Below are positions 17,112-26,550 of a DNA stretch of 64,000 bases, piece by piece. How positions within the stretch are numbered: position 1 is the first letter of the stretch; each line of letters starts with the position of its first letter. The DNA lies in assembly GCF_016862175.1 (NCBI RefSeq), contig NZ_BOML01000002.1:62001-126000 (forward strand), given 5' to 3'. Made by a program: the position numbers and the translations under genes. The notes under the pieces were generated by a model, which saw only the letters and a program-made list of their open reading frames with translations, was not told the DNA's origin and did no database searches. The DNA is from Paractinoplanes durhamensis. Its GTDB lineage: Bacteria > Actinomycetota > Actinomycetes > Mycobacteriales > Micromonosporaceae.

Positions 17112-17678
17112 TCAGGCCTTGGCCGCGGCCTTCATCTCCTTCTTGTAGGCGCGCACCTTGCCGAGCGACTCCCCGTCGACGATGTCGGCCACCGACTTGA
17201 ACGAGCCGGCCTCGCCGTAGCCGCCCGCCGCCTCCCGCCAGCCCTCCGGCTGCACCCCGTACTGCTTGCCGAGCAGAGCAACGAAGATCTGCGACTTCTG
17301 CTTACCGAACCCCGGCAGCGCCGCCACCCGCTTGAGCAGTTCCTTGCCATCCGCGGCCCCCGACCAGAGACCGACGGCCTCCCCGTCGTACTCCTCGACG
17401 AGCGCCCGGCACACCTCTTGCACCCGGGCCGCCATCGCCTTGGGGAACCGATGCAGGGCCGGCGGCGTAGCGAAGATCGCAACCAGCGCCTCCGGCTCGA
17501 ACTCGGCCAACTCGACCGCGGTAGGTGCATGCCCGAGCCGCTGAGCAAGCACCCAGGGCGAGCTGAACGCCTTCTCCAGCGGGATCTGCTGATCAAGCAC
17601 CATGCCGATGAGCAGCGCCAGGGGATCGGTGGAGAGCAGCTTGTTGGCCTCGGCGTCGATCGGCAGGCTGAGCGTCAT
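17112..17678 (-). CDS. HhH-GPD-type base-excision DNA repair protein
   Basis: 188 residues. The N-terminus has IGMVLDQQIPLEKAFSSPW, and the middle has LLKRVAALPGFGKQKSQIF, the helix-hairpin-helix with the LPG-x-G turn that grips the DNA backbone. Length and motifs match a short actinobacterial HhH-GPD family. The catalytic Asp of the endonuclease III group is not obvious, so the lesion recognised is unknown. It stands alone, separated by 240 bases from the chemotaxis operon. ATG start at 17678. Confidence 0.85.
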   Translation of the reverse strand: MTLSLPIDAEANKLLSTDPLALLIGMVLDQQIPLEKAFSSPWVLAQRLGHAPTAVELAEFEPEALVAIFATPPALHRFPKAMAARVQEVCRALVEEYDGEAVGLWSGAADGKELLKRVAALPGFGKQKSQIFVALLGKQYGVQPEGWREAAGGYGEAGSFKSVADIVDGESLGKVRAYKKEMKAAAKA

Positions 17679-17743
17679 GCCCCTATCTTGCCGCTAACCC
17701 ATCAGCCCCGGTCCAGACGCCCACCCCCATCCGCACGGCGACA

Positions 17744-17890
17744 TCACCGGACCCCGGTTTCGTAGACGATCATCACCAGCTGAGCCCGATCGCGAGCGCC
17801 CAGTTTGGCAAGAAGGCGCCCGACGTAGGTCTTGACCGTCGCCATGCTCAGGTGAAGCCCGGCGGCGATCTCCTCGTTCGACCGGCCGGC
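17744..17890 (-). pseudogene. C-terminal remnant of a LuxR-family response regulator
   Basis: Reading leftward to the stop at 17746-17744 gives the end of a NarL/LuxR DNA-binding domain: GRSNEEIAAGLHLSMATVK, then a continuing recognition helix and the usual YETG ending. Codon third positions are G/C-rich as in a real gene. Upstream of about 17890 the homology stops abruptly: the expected LTPRE-type start of the domain and the entire receiver domain are missing, and the HAD gene stop follows at 17922. No start codon or ribosome site is present, so it is a truncated fragment. Confidence 0.8.
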
Positions 17891-17921
17891 GGCAGACGGG
17901 CGGGCCACGGCCGGTGCGTGG

Positions 17922-18572
17922 TCAGGCGTTGAGGAAGTCGCGGAGCGGGTGGTCGGCCAGCGACGTCAGCCGGACGTCCGCGCCGTCCAGGGCGAGGCCG
18001 GCGGTCATCGGGTTGGGCACGGCGACGCAGTACAGGCCGGCTGATTTCGCGGCGAGCACGCCGTTCGGCGAATCCTCGACCGCCACCGCCTCGCCGGGTT
18101 GCACACCGAGTTCGGCGACGGCCAGTTCGTACAGGTCAGGGGCCGGTTTGCTGTGTTCGACCCGGTTCCGGGTGGCCAGCACCTCGAAGCGGTCGCGCAG
18201 ACCGAGTGCGTCGAGGAAGCGCGACACCCAGACGATGCCCGAGCTGGAGGCCAGCCCGATCCGCACGCCGAGGTCGCGGGCTTCGTCGAGCCAGGCGACG
18301 ACGCCGGCGCGCGGTTCGGCGGCCGCCATCAGCCGGTCGAAGTGGGCATGGCGGGCCGCGCGGATCGACGGCCGGTCGATCGGGTTGCCGATGAGGGTCT
18401 CAAGGTGGCGGTACGGGTCGAAGCCCGAGTCGGTGGTGCCGATCGCCTGCGCCCACACGGCCTGGTCGAGGGGCACGCCGTGGGCGGAGTACACCTCCTG
18501 CCACGAGACGAACTCGGGTGTCTCGGTGTCGAGAATCGTTCCGTCCAGGTCGAAGATGATCGCTTTCCGCAC
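17922..18572 (-). CDS. HAD-superfamily phosphatase/phosphomutase (beta-phosphoglucomutase-like)
   Basis: 216 residues from the GTG at 18572 (GAGG about ten bases upstream); a GTG at 18608 would add 12 poorly conserved residues. HAD motif I is FDLDGTILDTE with the nucleophile Asp and acid/base Asp; motif II is LASSSG; the Lys is in HSKPAPD; and motif IV is VEDSPNGVLAAKSAG. A helical cap lies between motifs I and II, as in subclass I enzymes that act on sugar phosphates. The gene stands between two truncated gene fragments, suggesting arrival by rearrangement. The substrate is unknown. Confidence 0.88.
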   Translation of the reverse strand: MRKAIIFDLDGTILDTETPEFVSWQEVYSAHGVPLDQAVWAQAIGTTDSGFDPYRHLETLIGNPIDRPSIRAARHAHFDRLMAAAEPRAGVVAWLDEARDLGVRIGLASSSGIVWVSRFLDALGLRDRFEVLATRNRVEHSKPAPDLYELAVAELGVQPGEAVAVEDSPNGVLAAKSAGLYCVAVPNPMTAGLALDGADVRLTSLADHPLRDFLNA

Positions 18573-18640
18573 CCGGGCATCATGCCTCGACGCGTCAACG
18601 GGAGACACGGCGCCGGCGGCTCGATCGGGCCGGCGGTGGG

Positions 18641-18781
18641 TGTGCAGCGACGCTCGCGGCGGGCACCGATGTCGACCAGCTTCAGGACGCGAACACCACC
18701 ACCGGTGACGCGACCACGGGTGCGATGGAGACGCCGGTCGACGGGTACACGAGCGACGCCAGCAGCAACGCGGTCGACTGA
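18641..18781 (+). pseudogene. 3' fragment of an unidentified gene
   Basis: A rightward frame of 46 codons ends in TGA at 18779-18781. It has strong coding character: almost every third base is G or C. The peptide is acidic and Thr/Asp-rich (TDVDQLQDANTTTGDATTG) and ends ASSNAVD. No start codon with a ribosome site is found, and the frame loses coding character upstream near the HAD gene start. It looks like the tail of a gene whose front was lost. No family is recognised. Confidence 0.4.
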
Positions 18782-18809
18782 CGGGGAGACGGACGCTACC
18801 GTCGGCCGG

Positions 18810-19466
18810 GTGACGGATCTGGAACTGTTCGCCGCGGGGCGCGAGGCGGATGTGTTCGCGCTGGACGGGAACCGGGTTCTGCGGCGCTACCGCACCGGGA
18901 TGGACGTGGCCCGAGAGGCCGAGGTCATGGCGTATGTCGGCGGGCTCGGCTTCCCGGTGCCCGAGGTGTATGCCGCCGCAGGCACCGACCTGGTCATGGA
19001 GCGGCTGGACGGGCCGACCCTGGCGCAGGCGGCGCTCACCGGCGAGCTGTCCATTCCGGACGGCGTCGCCATCCTGGCCGACCTGCTACGCCGGCTGCAC
19101 GACCTGCCACCCCGCGGCGGCACGAGCGGGGACACGATCGTTCATCTGGATCTGCATCCGGAGAACGTGCTGCTCACCCGGCGCGGGCCGGTGGTGATCG
19201 ACTGGTGCAACGCCGGTGATGGGCCGGGAGACCTGGACACGGCGCTCAGCGCGCTGATTCTCGCTCAGGTGGCGATCGGGTCGATCGAGCATCCGCTGGG
19301 CACCGAGGCCGGCGCCATGGTTGACCTGTTCCTGGAGCTGGCGCCCGGGGATCCGCTCCGGCTGCTCGACGACGCGGCGGCCTTCCGGCGCCGGCAGCTC
19401 ACGATGTCGCCGGACGAGCTCGCGATGATCGATGCGGCCACCGCTCGGGTGCGGACCGCGGCCTGA
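18810..19466 (+). CDS. Aminoglycoside phosphotransferase (APH)-family small-molecule kinase
   Basis: 218 residues from the GTG at 18810. The kinase-like fold is shown by the nucleotide loop AAGREADVFALDG, the Glu/Lys region, the catalytic loop HLDLHPENVLL (Brenner motif) and the metal-binding VIDWCNAG (DFG equivalent). It is shorter than antibiotic-modifying APH enzymes, as are many chromosomal APH-like kinases of unknown substrate. No resistance claim can be made. A strong terminator hairpin follows at 19517-19547. Confidence 0.85.
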   Translation: MTDLELFAAGREADVFALDGNRVLRRYRTGMDVAREAEVMAYVGGLGFPVPEVYAAAGTDLVMERLDGPTLAQAALTGELSIPDGVAILADLLRRLHDLPPRGGTSGDTIVHLDLHPENVLLTRRGPVVIDWCNAGDGPGDLDTALSALILAQVAIGSIEHPLGTEAGAMVDLFLELAPGDPLRLLDDAAAFRRRQLTMSPDELAMIDAATARVRTAA

Positions 19467-19516
19467 CGCCCGCCGGCCGGCGACGGGTGGCAGGCAACGG
19501 GTGGCAGGCGCCAAAA

Positions 19517-19547
19517 CGCCCGGCGGTAGGGGAGGTGCCGCCGGGCG
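19517..19547. terminator. Bidirectional hairpin terminator
   Basis: CGCCCGGCGG (19517-19526) pairs perfectly with CCGCCGGGCG (19538-19547) around an 11-base loop. It lies between the convergent APH and sigB genes. Just upstream, ACGGGTGGCAGGC occurs twice (19483-19495 and 19497-19509). Confidence 0.8.
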
Positions 19548-19568
19548 GATCGGGTTGTCTGGCCGGGA

Positions 19569-20564
19569 TCAGCCGGCGTAGGCCTCCAGGCGGGAGGCGC
19601 GCTCCGGGTCGCGGAGCTTCAGCATGGTTACCTTTTCGATCTGGCGGATGCGCTCGCGGCTCAGGCCGAACTCGCGGCCCACCTCGTCGAGGGTGCGCTG
19701 GCGGCCGTCGTCGAGGCCGAAGCGCAGGCGGATGACCGCCGACTCGCGCTCGGACAGGGTGGCGAGGACGATTTCCACCTCGTTGCGAAGTTCGCCCTGG
19801 CCGACCGTGGTGGCCGGGTTGTTGGCGTCGACCGCGGCGACGAAGTCACCGAGGGCGCTCTCGCCGTCCTCGCCGACGGCCTGGTCGAGGCTGACCGGCT
19901 CGCGGTCGTAGGAGATCAGCTCGATCACCTGGAACTCGGGGACGGCCATCGCCGTGGCGATCTCGGCGATGCTCGGCTCGCGGCCGAGGGTGGCGGCGAG
20001 GTCGCGGCGGGCCCGGACCATGCGGTTGACCTGCTCGACCATGTGGACCGGGATGCGGATCGTGCGGGCCTGGTCGGCCATCGCCCGGGTGATCGCCTGC
20101 CGGATCCACCAGGTGGCGTACGTGGAGAACTTGTAGCCCTTGGTGTAGTCGAACTTCTCGACCGCCCGGATCAGGCCCAGGTTGCCCTCCTGGATGAGGT
20201 CGAGGAAGGCCATGCCACGACCCGTGTACCGCTTGGCGATGCTGACCACCAGGCGGAGGTTGGCCTCGAGCAGGTGGTTCTTGGCGGCCTTGCCCTCGGC
20301 GATGATGACGCGGAGGAGCGGTGTGAGGTCGTCGCCGGCACCGGCCAGCTTCTCCTCGGCGTACAGGCCGGCTTCGATGCGCTTGGAGAGTTCGACCTCC
20401 TCGACGGCGGTCAGCAGGCGAGTGCGACCGATGCCGTTGAGGTAGGCGCGGACCAGATCCGCGGAGACGCCACGCTCGTCCGTCGCGTCCAGGTCGGTCA
20501 GGAGCTCGACACCGTCCGTCATGCTGTTGGTGTCATCCGCCGTCTTCATCATCTGCAGGACCAC
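19569..20564 (-). CDS. sigB: Principal-like group 2 sigma factor (SigB-type)
   Basis: 331 residues, the length of actinobacterial SigB/HrdD proteins, which lack the long N-terminal region of the principal sigma factor. Region 1.2 has [21 protein letters not shown]. Region 2 is nearly the same as in the sigA copy at the left end. Region 4 carries [20 protein letters not shown]. It recognises promoters similar to those of the principal sigma factor and usually serves stress or stationary phase. It is divergent from spo0M, and a terminator lies just downstream. The sigA-sigB-iron-repressor arrangement is ancestral in actinobacteria; here the chemotaxis operon separates the two sigma genes. Confidence 0.93.
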   Translation of the reverse strand: MVLQMMKTADDTNSMTDGVELLTDLDATDERGVSADLVRAYLNGIGRTRLLTAVEEVELSKRIEAGLYAEEKLAGAGDDLTPLLRVIIAEGKAAKNHLLEANLRLVVSIAKRYTGRGMAFLDLIQEGNLGLIRAVEKFDYTKGYKFSTYATWWIRQAITRAMADQARTIRIPVHMVEQVNRMVRARRDLAATLGREPSIAEIATAMAVPEFQVIELISYDREPVSLDQAVGEDGESALGDFVAAVDANNPATTVGQGELRNEVEIVLATLSERESAVIRLRFGLDDGRQRTLDEVGREFGLSRERIRQIEKVTMLKLRDPERASRLEAYAG

Positions 20565-20796
20565 CTTTCAGTCCCCTCCCCGCTGGTAACCGTCGTATGC
20601 GTCCCAGCCGCATTCGTTCCGGTGATCGATAGCTTGGCCCGGGACGCGTTAAGCGGAGGTGAGGCAAGCGTCCAGGTGGCATGAATCAGGGAGAACCCTG
20701 AGGTCGCCAAGCCGACACGTGGGCGGAATGCCGGTTCTGGGGTGTTGTCGAGCGCCGATAGTGTTTCTGAAACGCTCCTTAGGAGGATTCGGTTCG

Positions 20797-21585
20797 ATGG
20801 TCTTCAAGCGAATGATGCAGGCGCTCGGTGTGGGCGGCCCGTCGGTGGAGACGGTGCTGACCAACCCCAACTGCCGGCCCGGCGGCTTCCTGGAGGGGCA
20901 GGTGCACGTCCAGGGCGGCGACCACGCGGTCGATGTCGAGTACCTGGCGGTCGGCCTGATGACCCGGGTCGAGGTGGAGAGCGGCGACAGCGAGTACAAC
21001 ACCGACCAGGAGTTCCACCGGCAGCGGCTGACCGGTTCGTTCCGGTTGGAGCCGAACGCCCGGCATGACGTGCCGTTCCGGTTCGACGTGCCGTGGGAGA
21101 CGCCGATCACCGAGGTGTACGGGCAGCATCTGCACGGCATGACGATGGGCCTGTCCACGGAGCTCGAGGTGGCCCGGGCGGTGGACAAATCAGATCTGGA
21201 CGCGGTGGCGGTGCATCCGCTGCCGGCCCAGGAGCGCCTGCTCGACGCGCTGCTCCGGCTGGGCTTCCGGTTCAGCCGGGCGGATGTCGAGCGCGGCCGG
21301 GTGTACGGGGTGGATCAGCAGCTGCCGTTCTACCAGGAGATCGAGTTCCACCCGCCGTCGGCGTACGCGAGCGGGATCAACCAGCTGGAGCTGACGTTCA
21401 TCGCGACGCCGCAGCGCCTGCAGGTCGTCCTGGAGATCGACAAGCGGGGCGGGTTCCTCAGCGAGGGGCACGACGCGTTCGGCCGGTTCGACGTCGACTA
21501 CGCGACCGTCGACCAGGTCGACTGGGCCGGCCAGCTGGACAACTGGCTGCGGCAGTCGGCCCAGCGCCGCGGCCTGTTCTTCTGA
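20797..21585 (+). CDS. spo0M: SpoOM-family sporulation-control protein
   Basis: 262 residues from the ATG at 20797, with AGGAGG ten bases upstream; the longer open frame upstream lacks coding character. The protein is the arrestin-like two-lobed Spo0M fold: VFKRMMQALGVGGPSVET at the N-terminus, then beta-rich halves with PGGFLEGQVHVQGG and VPFRFDVPWETPIT. In Bacillus Spo0M affects the sporulation phosphorelay and cytoskeleton; in actinomycetes the role is not settled. It is a single gene, divergent from sigB, so the two promoters share about 230 bases. Confidence 0.9.
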   Translation: MVFKRMMQALGVGGPSVETVLTNPNCRPGGFLEGQVHVQGGDHAVDVEYLAVGLMTRVEVESGDSEYNTDQEFHRQRLTGSFRLEPNARHDVPFRFDVPWETPITEVYGQHLHGMTMGLSTELEVARAVDKSDLDAVAVHPLPAQERLLDALLRLGFRFSRADVERGRVYGVDQQLPFYQEIEFHPPSAYASGINQLELTFIATPQRLQVVLEIDKRGGFLSEGHDAFGRFDVDYATVDQVDWAGQLDNWLRQSAQRRGLFF

Positions 21586-21595
21586 CGCGACGAAC

Positions 21596-22018
21596 CTAGA
21601 GCTCCAGCAGGAGCGTGCGCGGCCCGACGTTCACGCTGGAGACCAGCATGTGGGCCTGGAAGCGCCCGGTCTCGACCGTGGCGCCCCGGGCCCGCAGTGC
21701 CTCCACGAACGCCGTCACCAGCGGTTCGGCGACGGGGGCGGGGGCGGCGGCACTCCACGTCGGGCGGCGGCCCTTGCGGCCGTCGCCGTAGAGGGTGAAC
21801 TGGCTGACCACGAGCAGCGGCGCGCCGATGTCGGAGGCGGACTTCTCGTCGTCGAGGATGCGCAGGTCGTACGTCTTGCGGGCCAGCTCGGACGCCGTGG
21901 CGGCGGTGTCGTCGTGGGTGACGCCGAGCAGGACCAGCAGCCCGTCCTCGATCTTGCCGACCACCTCGTCGTCGACGGTCACACTCGCCTGGCTCACGGT
22001 CTGCACCAATGCACGCAC
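21596..22018 (-). CDS. dtd: D-aminoacyl-tRNA deacylase
   Basis: 140 residues from the GTG at 22018 with GAAGG nine bases upstream. Dtd hydrolyses D-amino acids and glycine mischarged on tRNA. The active-site motif SQFTLYGD and the Gly-cisPro pair in the C-terminal loop ([13 protein letters not shown]; usual form NxGP) are present. It is the third gene of a leftward operon after acuC and the acyltransferase gene, 13 bases downstream of the latter; a functional link to those two is not obvious. Confidence 0.93.
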   Translation of the reverse strand: MRALVQTVSQASVTVDDEVVGKIEDGLLVLLGVTHDDTAATASELARKTYDLRILDDEKSASDIGAPLLVVSQFTLYGDGRKGRRPTWSAAAPAPVAEPLVTAFVEALRARGATVETGRFQAHMLVSSVNVGPRTLLLEL

Positions 22019-22031
22019 GGAAAAGACCTTC

Positions 22032-24578
22032 TCACGGGTTGCGCAGGCGGCGCGGGCCGGTGTCCGGCCGGGACGCGGGCAGGCCGATCTCGGTGGCGGC
22101 GTGCAGCACGGAGATGCCGTCCGGCCGGGCGAGGACCGGGTTGAGCATGAGCGAGCGTAGCCGCGGATGGTCGTCGGCGAGCCGCCCGACCCGCAGGAGC
22201 AGGTCGATGAGGGCGTCCCGGTCGACCGGTGCCGACCCGCGGTAGCCGTGCAGCAGCGGCGCCGCCCGCGGCTCGTCGACCAGGGCTTCGGCGGCCCGGT
22301 CGGTGAGCGGCGCGGCCCGCCAGGCCAGGTCGCCGAGCAACTCGCTGGCCACCCCGCCGAGCCCGAACCCGACGACCGGACCGAACGCGGGATCGTCGAT
22401 GACCTCGACGGTGCAGGCCACCCCGGGGGCCACCATGCTCTGCACGAGAACGTCCCGCCCGAAATTTCGGGACAAATCATCGTAAGCGGCACGAACGTCG
22501 TCGGAGTCAGCCAACGCGAGCCGGACGGCCCCGAGGTCGATGCGATGCCGCAAAGCTCCGCCGGCGGCCTTGAGCGCCACCGGATACCCGAGCGAGCCCG
22601 CGGCCGAGAGAGCCGCGGAAAGCGAGCTGCACAGCGTGGACGGCTCGACCGCGATCCCATAGGCCGCGAGCAGCGAGGACGGTGGCCCGGAGAGATCGGC
22701 GGCGGACGGATCCACGTCGGACAAAAGCGGAATAACACCCGGCGGGCGCCGCAACCAGTCCGCATAGGTGGCGACCCGCCCGAGAGCCCGGACGGCTTCC
22801 TCCACCGACGGATACGACGGCACCCGGGACGACAGGTTGCCCAGCAGGAAGGTGGCCACGGTCGGCTTCTCCCCCGCCAGCGCGACGCTGGCCAGGGCGG
22901 CCGCGAAGTCCGCGTCCTCGTCCGGGAGCTGGCCCGGCAGCGGCGGCGCGAAGACCACCACGAGCGCGTCGGCCCGGTCGTCGACGGCGGCGTCGGCCAG
23001 CGCGTCGGCGAAGTCGTGCGCCCCCGCCTCGGGGCTGATGTCGTGCGGGTAGCCGTCCGCCACGGTCAGCCCGTTGCCGCGGCAGGCGGTGACGGCCAGC
23101 TGGGACAGCGCCGACGAGTTCCCGACCACGGCGACCCGCCGCCCGGACGGCAGCGGCTGATGCGCGAGCAGCAGCCCGACGTCGAACATCTCCTGCACGG
23201 TGTCGACCCGGATGACGCCGGAGCGGGCGAACAGGGCGGTGACCGCGTGCGCGTCCGGCCCGGGCAGGCCGCCGGAGAGGCCGGGCGGCCGGGTGGCCGA
23301 CGCGACCGCGACCACCGGCTTGACCCGGGACATCCGCCGGGCGAGCCGGGCGAACTTCCGGGCGTTGCCGAAGGTCTCCAGGTAGAGCAGCACGACGTCG
23401 GTGCCCGGGTCGTCCCGCCAATACTGCAGAAGGTCGTTGCCGGAGACGTCGGCCCGGTTGCCGGCCGACACGAAGCTGGACAGCCCGAGGCCACGCCGGT
23501 CGGCCTCGGCCAGGAGGGCGACCCCGAGCGCCCCGCTCTGACTGAAGAACCCGACACGGCCGGCCGCCGGGAGTCGGGGCGCGAGCGTCGCGTTGAGGCG
23601 TACACCCGGCTCGGTGTTGGCAATCCCCATGCTGTTGGGCCCCACCACGCGCAACCCCGCGGCATGCGCGCTCTCCACCAGTCGCCGCTGGGCGGCGGCG
23701 CCCGCCTCACCGGCCTCGGCGAAGCCGGCCGAAACCACCACCACCCCACCGGCGCCGCTGGCGGCGGCGTCCGCCACCGCGACCGGCACGCTGCGCGGCG
23801 GCACCGCGATCAGCGCGAGATCGACGTCGACCCCGGCGTCCGCCGCCGATTTGTAGGCCGGCAGGCCGGCCACCCGCTTGGCCCGCGGGTTGACCGCGAT
23901 GATCGTCCCGGTGTAGCCGCCGTCGCGCAGGTGGCCGAGCATGGCCGCGCCGATGCCCTGACCGCTGGCGCTGGCGCCGTAGACCGCCACCGCGCGCGGG
24001 GCGAGCAGCCGCGCGATCGACCGCGCCTCGGTGCGGTGCTCGCGGAACTCCTGCACCTCGCGGGACTTCTCGGTGGGCGCGATCGGGAATTCGAGGTGCA
24101 CCACCCCGTCGGCGTATTTGCGCTGCACCTGGTAGCCGAAGTCGCTGAAGACGCGGAGCATGCCGCCGTTCTCCGGCAACACCTCGGCGACGAAGCGGGT
24201 GATCCCGTTCTCCTGGGCGGCGGAGGCGAGGTGTTCGAGCAGCACCGACCCGATGCCGCGGCCCTGGTGGGCGTCCTCGACCACGAACGCGACCTCGGCC
24301 TCGGGCGCGTCGGCGCCGAGCCGTTCGTAGCGGCCGACCGCGGTGATCTGCGCGCCGCTGACGATGACGAACGCCTCGCGGTCCTGGTGGTCGACGTTGA
24401 CGAAGCGCTTCAGATCGCGTTCCGGAATCCGCGGATAGGGCGAGAAGTAGCGCAGGTAGCGGGTGCGGTCGCTCATCCGGGAGTGGAAATCCACGATGGC
24501 CGGTGCGTCCTGGGGACGGATCTGCCGCAGGTGGACGGCGGTGCCGTCGGAGAGCAGTACGTCCGCGTTCTTCTCCAT
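22032..24578 (-). CDS. GNAT acetyltransferase fused to acyl-CoA-synthetase (ADP-forming) domains, Pat-type
   Basis: 848 residues. An N-terminal GNAT domain (about 15-165; acetyl-CoA loop [17 protein letters not shown]) is followed by a CoA-binding Rossmann domain (about 190-320), a succinyl-CoA-synthetase-like flavodoxin part (about 330-630, [13 protein letters not shown]) and an ATP-grasp-like domain to the end. Proteins with this layout act as lysine acetyltransferases (Pat/PatA) that inactivate AMP-forming acyl-CoA synthetases; the synthetase part senses acyl-CoA rather than making it. The acuC deacetylase gene lies 11 bases upstream, giving an acetylation/deacetylation operon. Catalysis by the synthetase half is not excluded. 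Confidence 0.88.
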   Translation of the reverse strand: MEKNADVLLSDGTAVHLRQIRPQDAPAIVDFHSRMSDRTRYLRYFSPYPRIPERDLKRFVNVDHQDREAFVIVSGAQITAVGRYERLGADAPEAEVAFVVEDAHQGRGIGSVLLEHLASAAQENGITRFVAEVLPENGGMLRVFSDFGYQVQRKYADGVVHLEFPIAPTEKSREVQEFREHRTEARSIARLLAPRAVAVYGASASGQGIGAAMLGHLRDGGYTGTIIAVNPRAKRVAGLPAYKSAADAGVDVDLALIAVPPRSVPVAVADAAASGAGGVVVVSAGFAEAGEAGAAAQRRLVESAHAAGLRVVGPNSMGIANTEPGVRLNATLAPRLPAAGRVGFFSQSGALGVALLAEADRRGLGLSSFVSAGNRADVSGNDLLQYWRDDPGTDVVLLYLETFGNARKFARLARRMSRVKPVVAVASATRPPGLSGGLPGPDAHAVTALFARSGVIRVDTVQEMFDVGLLLAHQPLPSGRRVAVVGNSSALSQLAVTACRGNGLTVADGYPHDISPEAGAHDFADALADAAVDDRADALVVVFAPPLPGQLPDEDADFAAALASVALAGEKPTVATFLLGNLSSRVPSYPSVEEAVRALGRVATYADWLRRPPGVIPLLSDVDPSAADLSGPPSSLLAAYGIAVEPSTLCSSLSAALSAAGSLGYPVALKAAGGALRHRIDLGAVRLALADSDDVRAAYDDLSRNFGRDVLVQSMVAPGVACTVEVIDDPAFGPVVGFGLGGVASELLGDLAWRAAPLTDRAAEALVDEPRAAPLLHGYRGSAPVDRDALIDLLLRVGRLADDHPRLRSLMLNPVLARPDGISVLHAATEIGLPASRPDTGPRRLRNP

Positions 24579-24589
24579 GTCGCGCTCCG

Positions 24590-25783
24590 TCAGTCGCGGG
24601 GGTCATGGGGGTCGAGGCCGTGCAGCGGGAAGACCGCCGTCCGGGTGGCGAGGATGGCCCGGTCGACGGCGTCGGGGGTGGTGCCGGGCTCCCAGGTCTG
24701 GGCCTCGGGCTCGGTGCCGTCGGTCATCGTGGCCGGCACGACACCGCGCGGGCAGCGTTCGGCGGCGAGCTTGCGCCAGGCGGCCGGGGTCGCGACGGCC
24801 GGGTCGAGCGGATCGCCGGTGGCGACCGCGAGCAAGTGCGTCCAGGCCCGCGGCACCACCTCGACCAGCGCGTATCCGCCGCCGCCGAAAGTGACCCAGC
24901 GCCCGTCGCAGAGTTCGTCGGCCAGGTCGCGCATGGCCAGGTAGGTGGCGCGCTGGCCGTCGACGGTCAGGCGCAGGTCGGCGAGCGGGTCGAGGCGATG
25001 GGCGTCGGCGCCGCACTGACTGAAGATGATCTCCGGGGCGTAGGCGCGGAGCACCGACGGGACGATGGCGTGGAAGGCGCGCAGCCAGGCCGCGTCGCCG
25101 GTGCCGGGCGGAAGTGCCACGTTGACCGCGGTGCCGGCCGCATCCGGGCCGCCGGTCTCGTCGGCGAAGCCGGTGCCGGGGAAGAGCGCGAGCGGCGTCT
25201 CGTGCAGGCTGATCGTGAGCACCCGCGGGTCGTTGTAGAAGGCGGCCTGGACGCCGTCGCCGTGGTGCACGTCGACATCCACATAGGCCACCCGCTGGGC
25301 GCCCTGGTCGAGGAGCCGGGCGATGGCGACGGCGGGGTCGTTGTAGACGCAGAATCCGGCCGCCCGGGACGCCATCGCGTGGTGCAGGCCGCCGGACACG
25401 TTGACCGCTCGCAACGCCGTACCGTGCCAGACGGCCTCGGCCGCCGCGATGCTGGCGCCGCAGATCTTGGCCGATGCCTCGTGCATTCCGTCGAAGACGG
25501 GATTGTCGTCCGTGTTCAGACCCCAGCCGCGGAAGAACGGGTCGGCGGGGGCGAGCCGGACGGCGTCGAGGTAGTCCTGATGGTGGACACGGAGCAGATC
25601 CGCCTCGCCCGCCGGTCGAGGTGTGATCATTTGCACCCCGGGCCGGTCCAGGATGCCGAGCTCACGGGCCAATGCCATGGTCAGCTCGACCCGCACCGGG
25701 TTGAGCGGGTGGTCACCCATGTCGTAGTCGAGCAGGGCCCGATCCCACACCACGGCAGTCGTCCGGTCAGCCATGCCCGTCAT
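24590..25783 (-). CDS. acuC: AcuC-type class I histone-deacetylase-fold lysine deacetylase
   Basis: 397 residues. The zinc-dependent deacetylase fold is clear: GGLHHAMASRAAGFCVYND with the catalytic His pair, the zinc ligands in YVDVDVHHGDGVQ, the second zinc Asp in SQCGADAH, and FGGGGYAL near the active-site Tyr. AcuC removes acetyl groups from acetyl-CoA synthetase and so reactivates it. It begins an operon with a Pat-like acetyltransferase. Two ATGs compete: 25783, and 25774 with GGGAG at a better distance. It is divergent from the iron repressor, 77 bases away. Confidence 0.92.
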   Translation of the reverse strand: MTGMADRTTAVVWDRALLDYDMGDHPLNPVRVELTMALARELGILDRPGVQMITPRPAGEADLLRVHHQDYLDAVRLAPADPFFRGWGLNTDDNPVFDGMHEASAKICGASIAAAEAVWHGTALRAVNVSGGLHHAMASRAAGFCVYNDPAVAIARLLDQGAQRVAYVDVDVHHGDGVQAAFYNDPRVLTISLHETPLALFPGTGFADETGGPDAAGTAVNVALPPGTGDAAWLRAFHAIVPSVLRAYAPEIIFSQCGADAHRLDPLADLRLTVDGQRATYLAMRDLADELCDGRWVTFGGGGYALVEVVPRAWTHLLAVATGDPLDPAVATPAAWRKLAAERCPRGVVPATMTDGTEPEAQTWEPGTTPDAVDRAILATRTAVFPLHGLDPHDPRD

Positions 25784-25860
25784 GCTCCCACGGTGCGTGC
25801 GGAGGCACCGCTGTCAAGCCCTGGTAACGAGGTAATATCGCTGCTTGGGAGGGCCGCACC

Positions 25861-26538
25861 TTGAATGATCTTGTCGACACTACGGAGATGTATCTCCGCA
25901 CCATCCTCGAGCTCGAGGAGGAGGGTGTCCCGCCGCTGCGTGCTCGGATCGCCGAGCGCCTGCACCAGAGCGGTCCTACGGTCAGCCAGACGGTCGCGCG
26001 CATGGAGCGCGACGGGCTGCTCACCGTCGAGGGCGATCGTCACCTCGTTCTCACCGCGGCCGGCCGGGTGGCCGCCGTGGCCGTCATGCGTAAGCACCGG
26101 CTCGCCGAGCTGCTGCTGGTCAATGTCATCGGGATGCCTTACGAGGAGGCGCACGAGGAAGCCTGCCGGTGGGAGCACGTGATGAGCGACTCGGTCGAGC
26201 GCAAGGTCTACGAGCTGCTCAACCGGCCGACCCGCTCGCCGTACGGTAATCCGATTCCCGGTCTTGACAAGCTGGGCGGGGGCGAGGAGTCGCTGAGCAG
26301 CACGGGCGAGCGCAACCTGGCCTTCCCGGGCCTGACCGGCAGCGTCGTGGTCAGCCGCATCTGCGAGAGCGTGCAGACCAACGCCGACGTGCTGCGCCAG
26401 CTGCACGCGGCCGGCATCGACCCGGGCACGACGGTGACCGTGGCGCAGGAGCGCGACGCGGTGACCATAGACCGCTCGGGTGACAAGATCCGCCTGCCAC
26501 GCGAGGTGGCTTCCCGGGTCTTCGTCGCAGCGCACTGA
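25861..26538 (+). CDS. ideR: Iron-dependent repressor of the DtxR/IdeR family
   Basis: 225 residues; the TTG start at 25861 has GGGAGG eight bases upstream, and MNDLVDTTEMYLRTI matches known IdeR starts. Domains: winged HTH (1-73, recognition helix SGPTVSQTVARMERDGLL), dimerisation with metal ligands (M10, and CRWEH near 102-106), and an SH3-like C-terminal domain (about 148-225). With Fe2+ it represses siderophore and uptake genes and activates storage. No iron-uptake gene adjoins it, as is usual where this gene follows sigB. The stop faces the lipoprotein gene 12 bases away. Confidence 0.95.
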   Translation: MNDLVDTTEMYLRTILELEEEGVPPLRARIAERLHQSGPTVSQTVARMERDGLLTVEGDRHLVLTAAGRVAAVAVMRKHRLAELLLVNVIGMPYEEAHEEACRWEHVMSDSVERKVYELLNRPTRSPYGNPIPGLDKLGGGEESLSSTGERNLAFPGLTGSVVVSRICESVQTNADVLRQLHAAGIDPGTTVTVAQERDAVTIDRSGDKIRLPREVASRVFVAAH

Positions 26539-26550
26539 AAGCACCAAGGC

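Noticed and set aside
13912..17148. A very long open frame antisense to the receptor and cheW genes
   Set aside because: High GC leaves long stop-free frames opposite real genes. The translation is rich in R, G, H, L, D with no domain pattern, while the other strand holds complete che genes.
18810..19466. Calling the APH-family gene an antibiotic resistance gene
   Set aside because: It is short, lies in core DNA, and the fold is shared by many kinases of other substrates.
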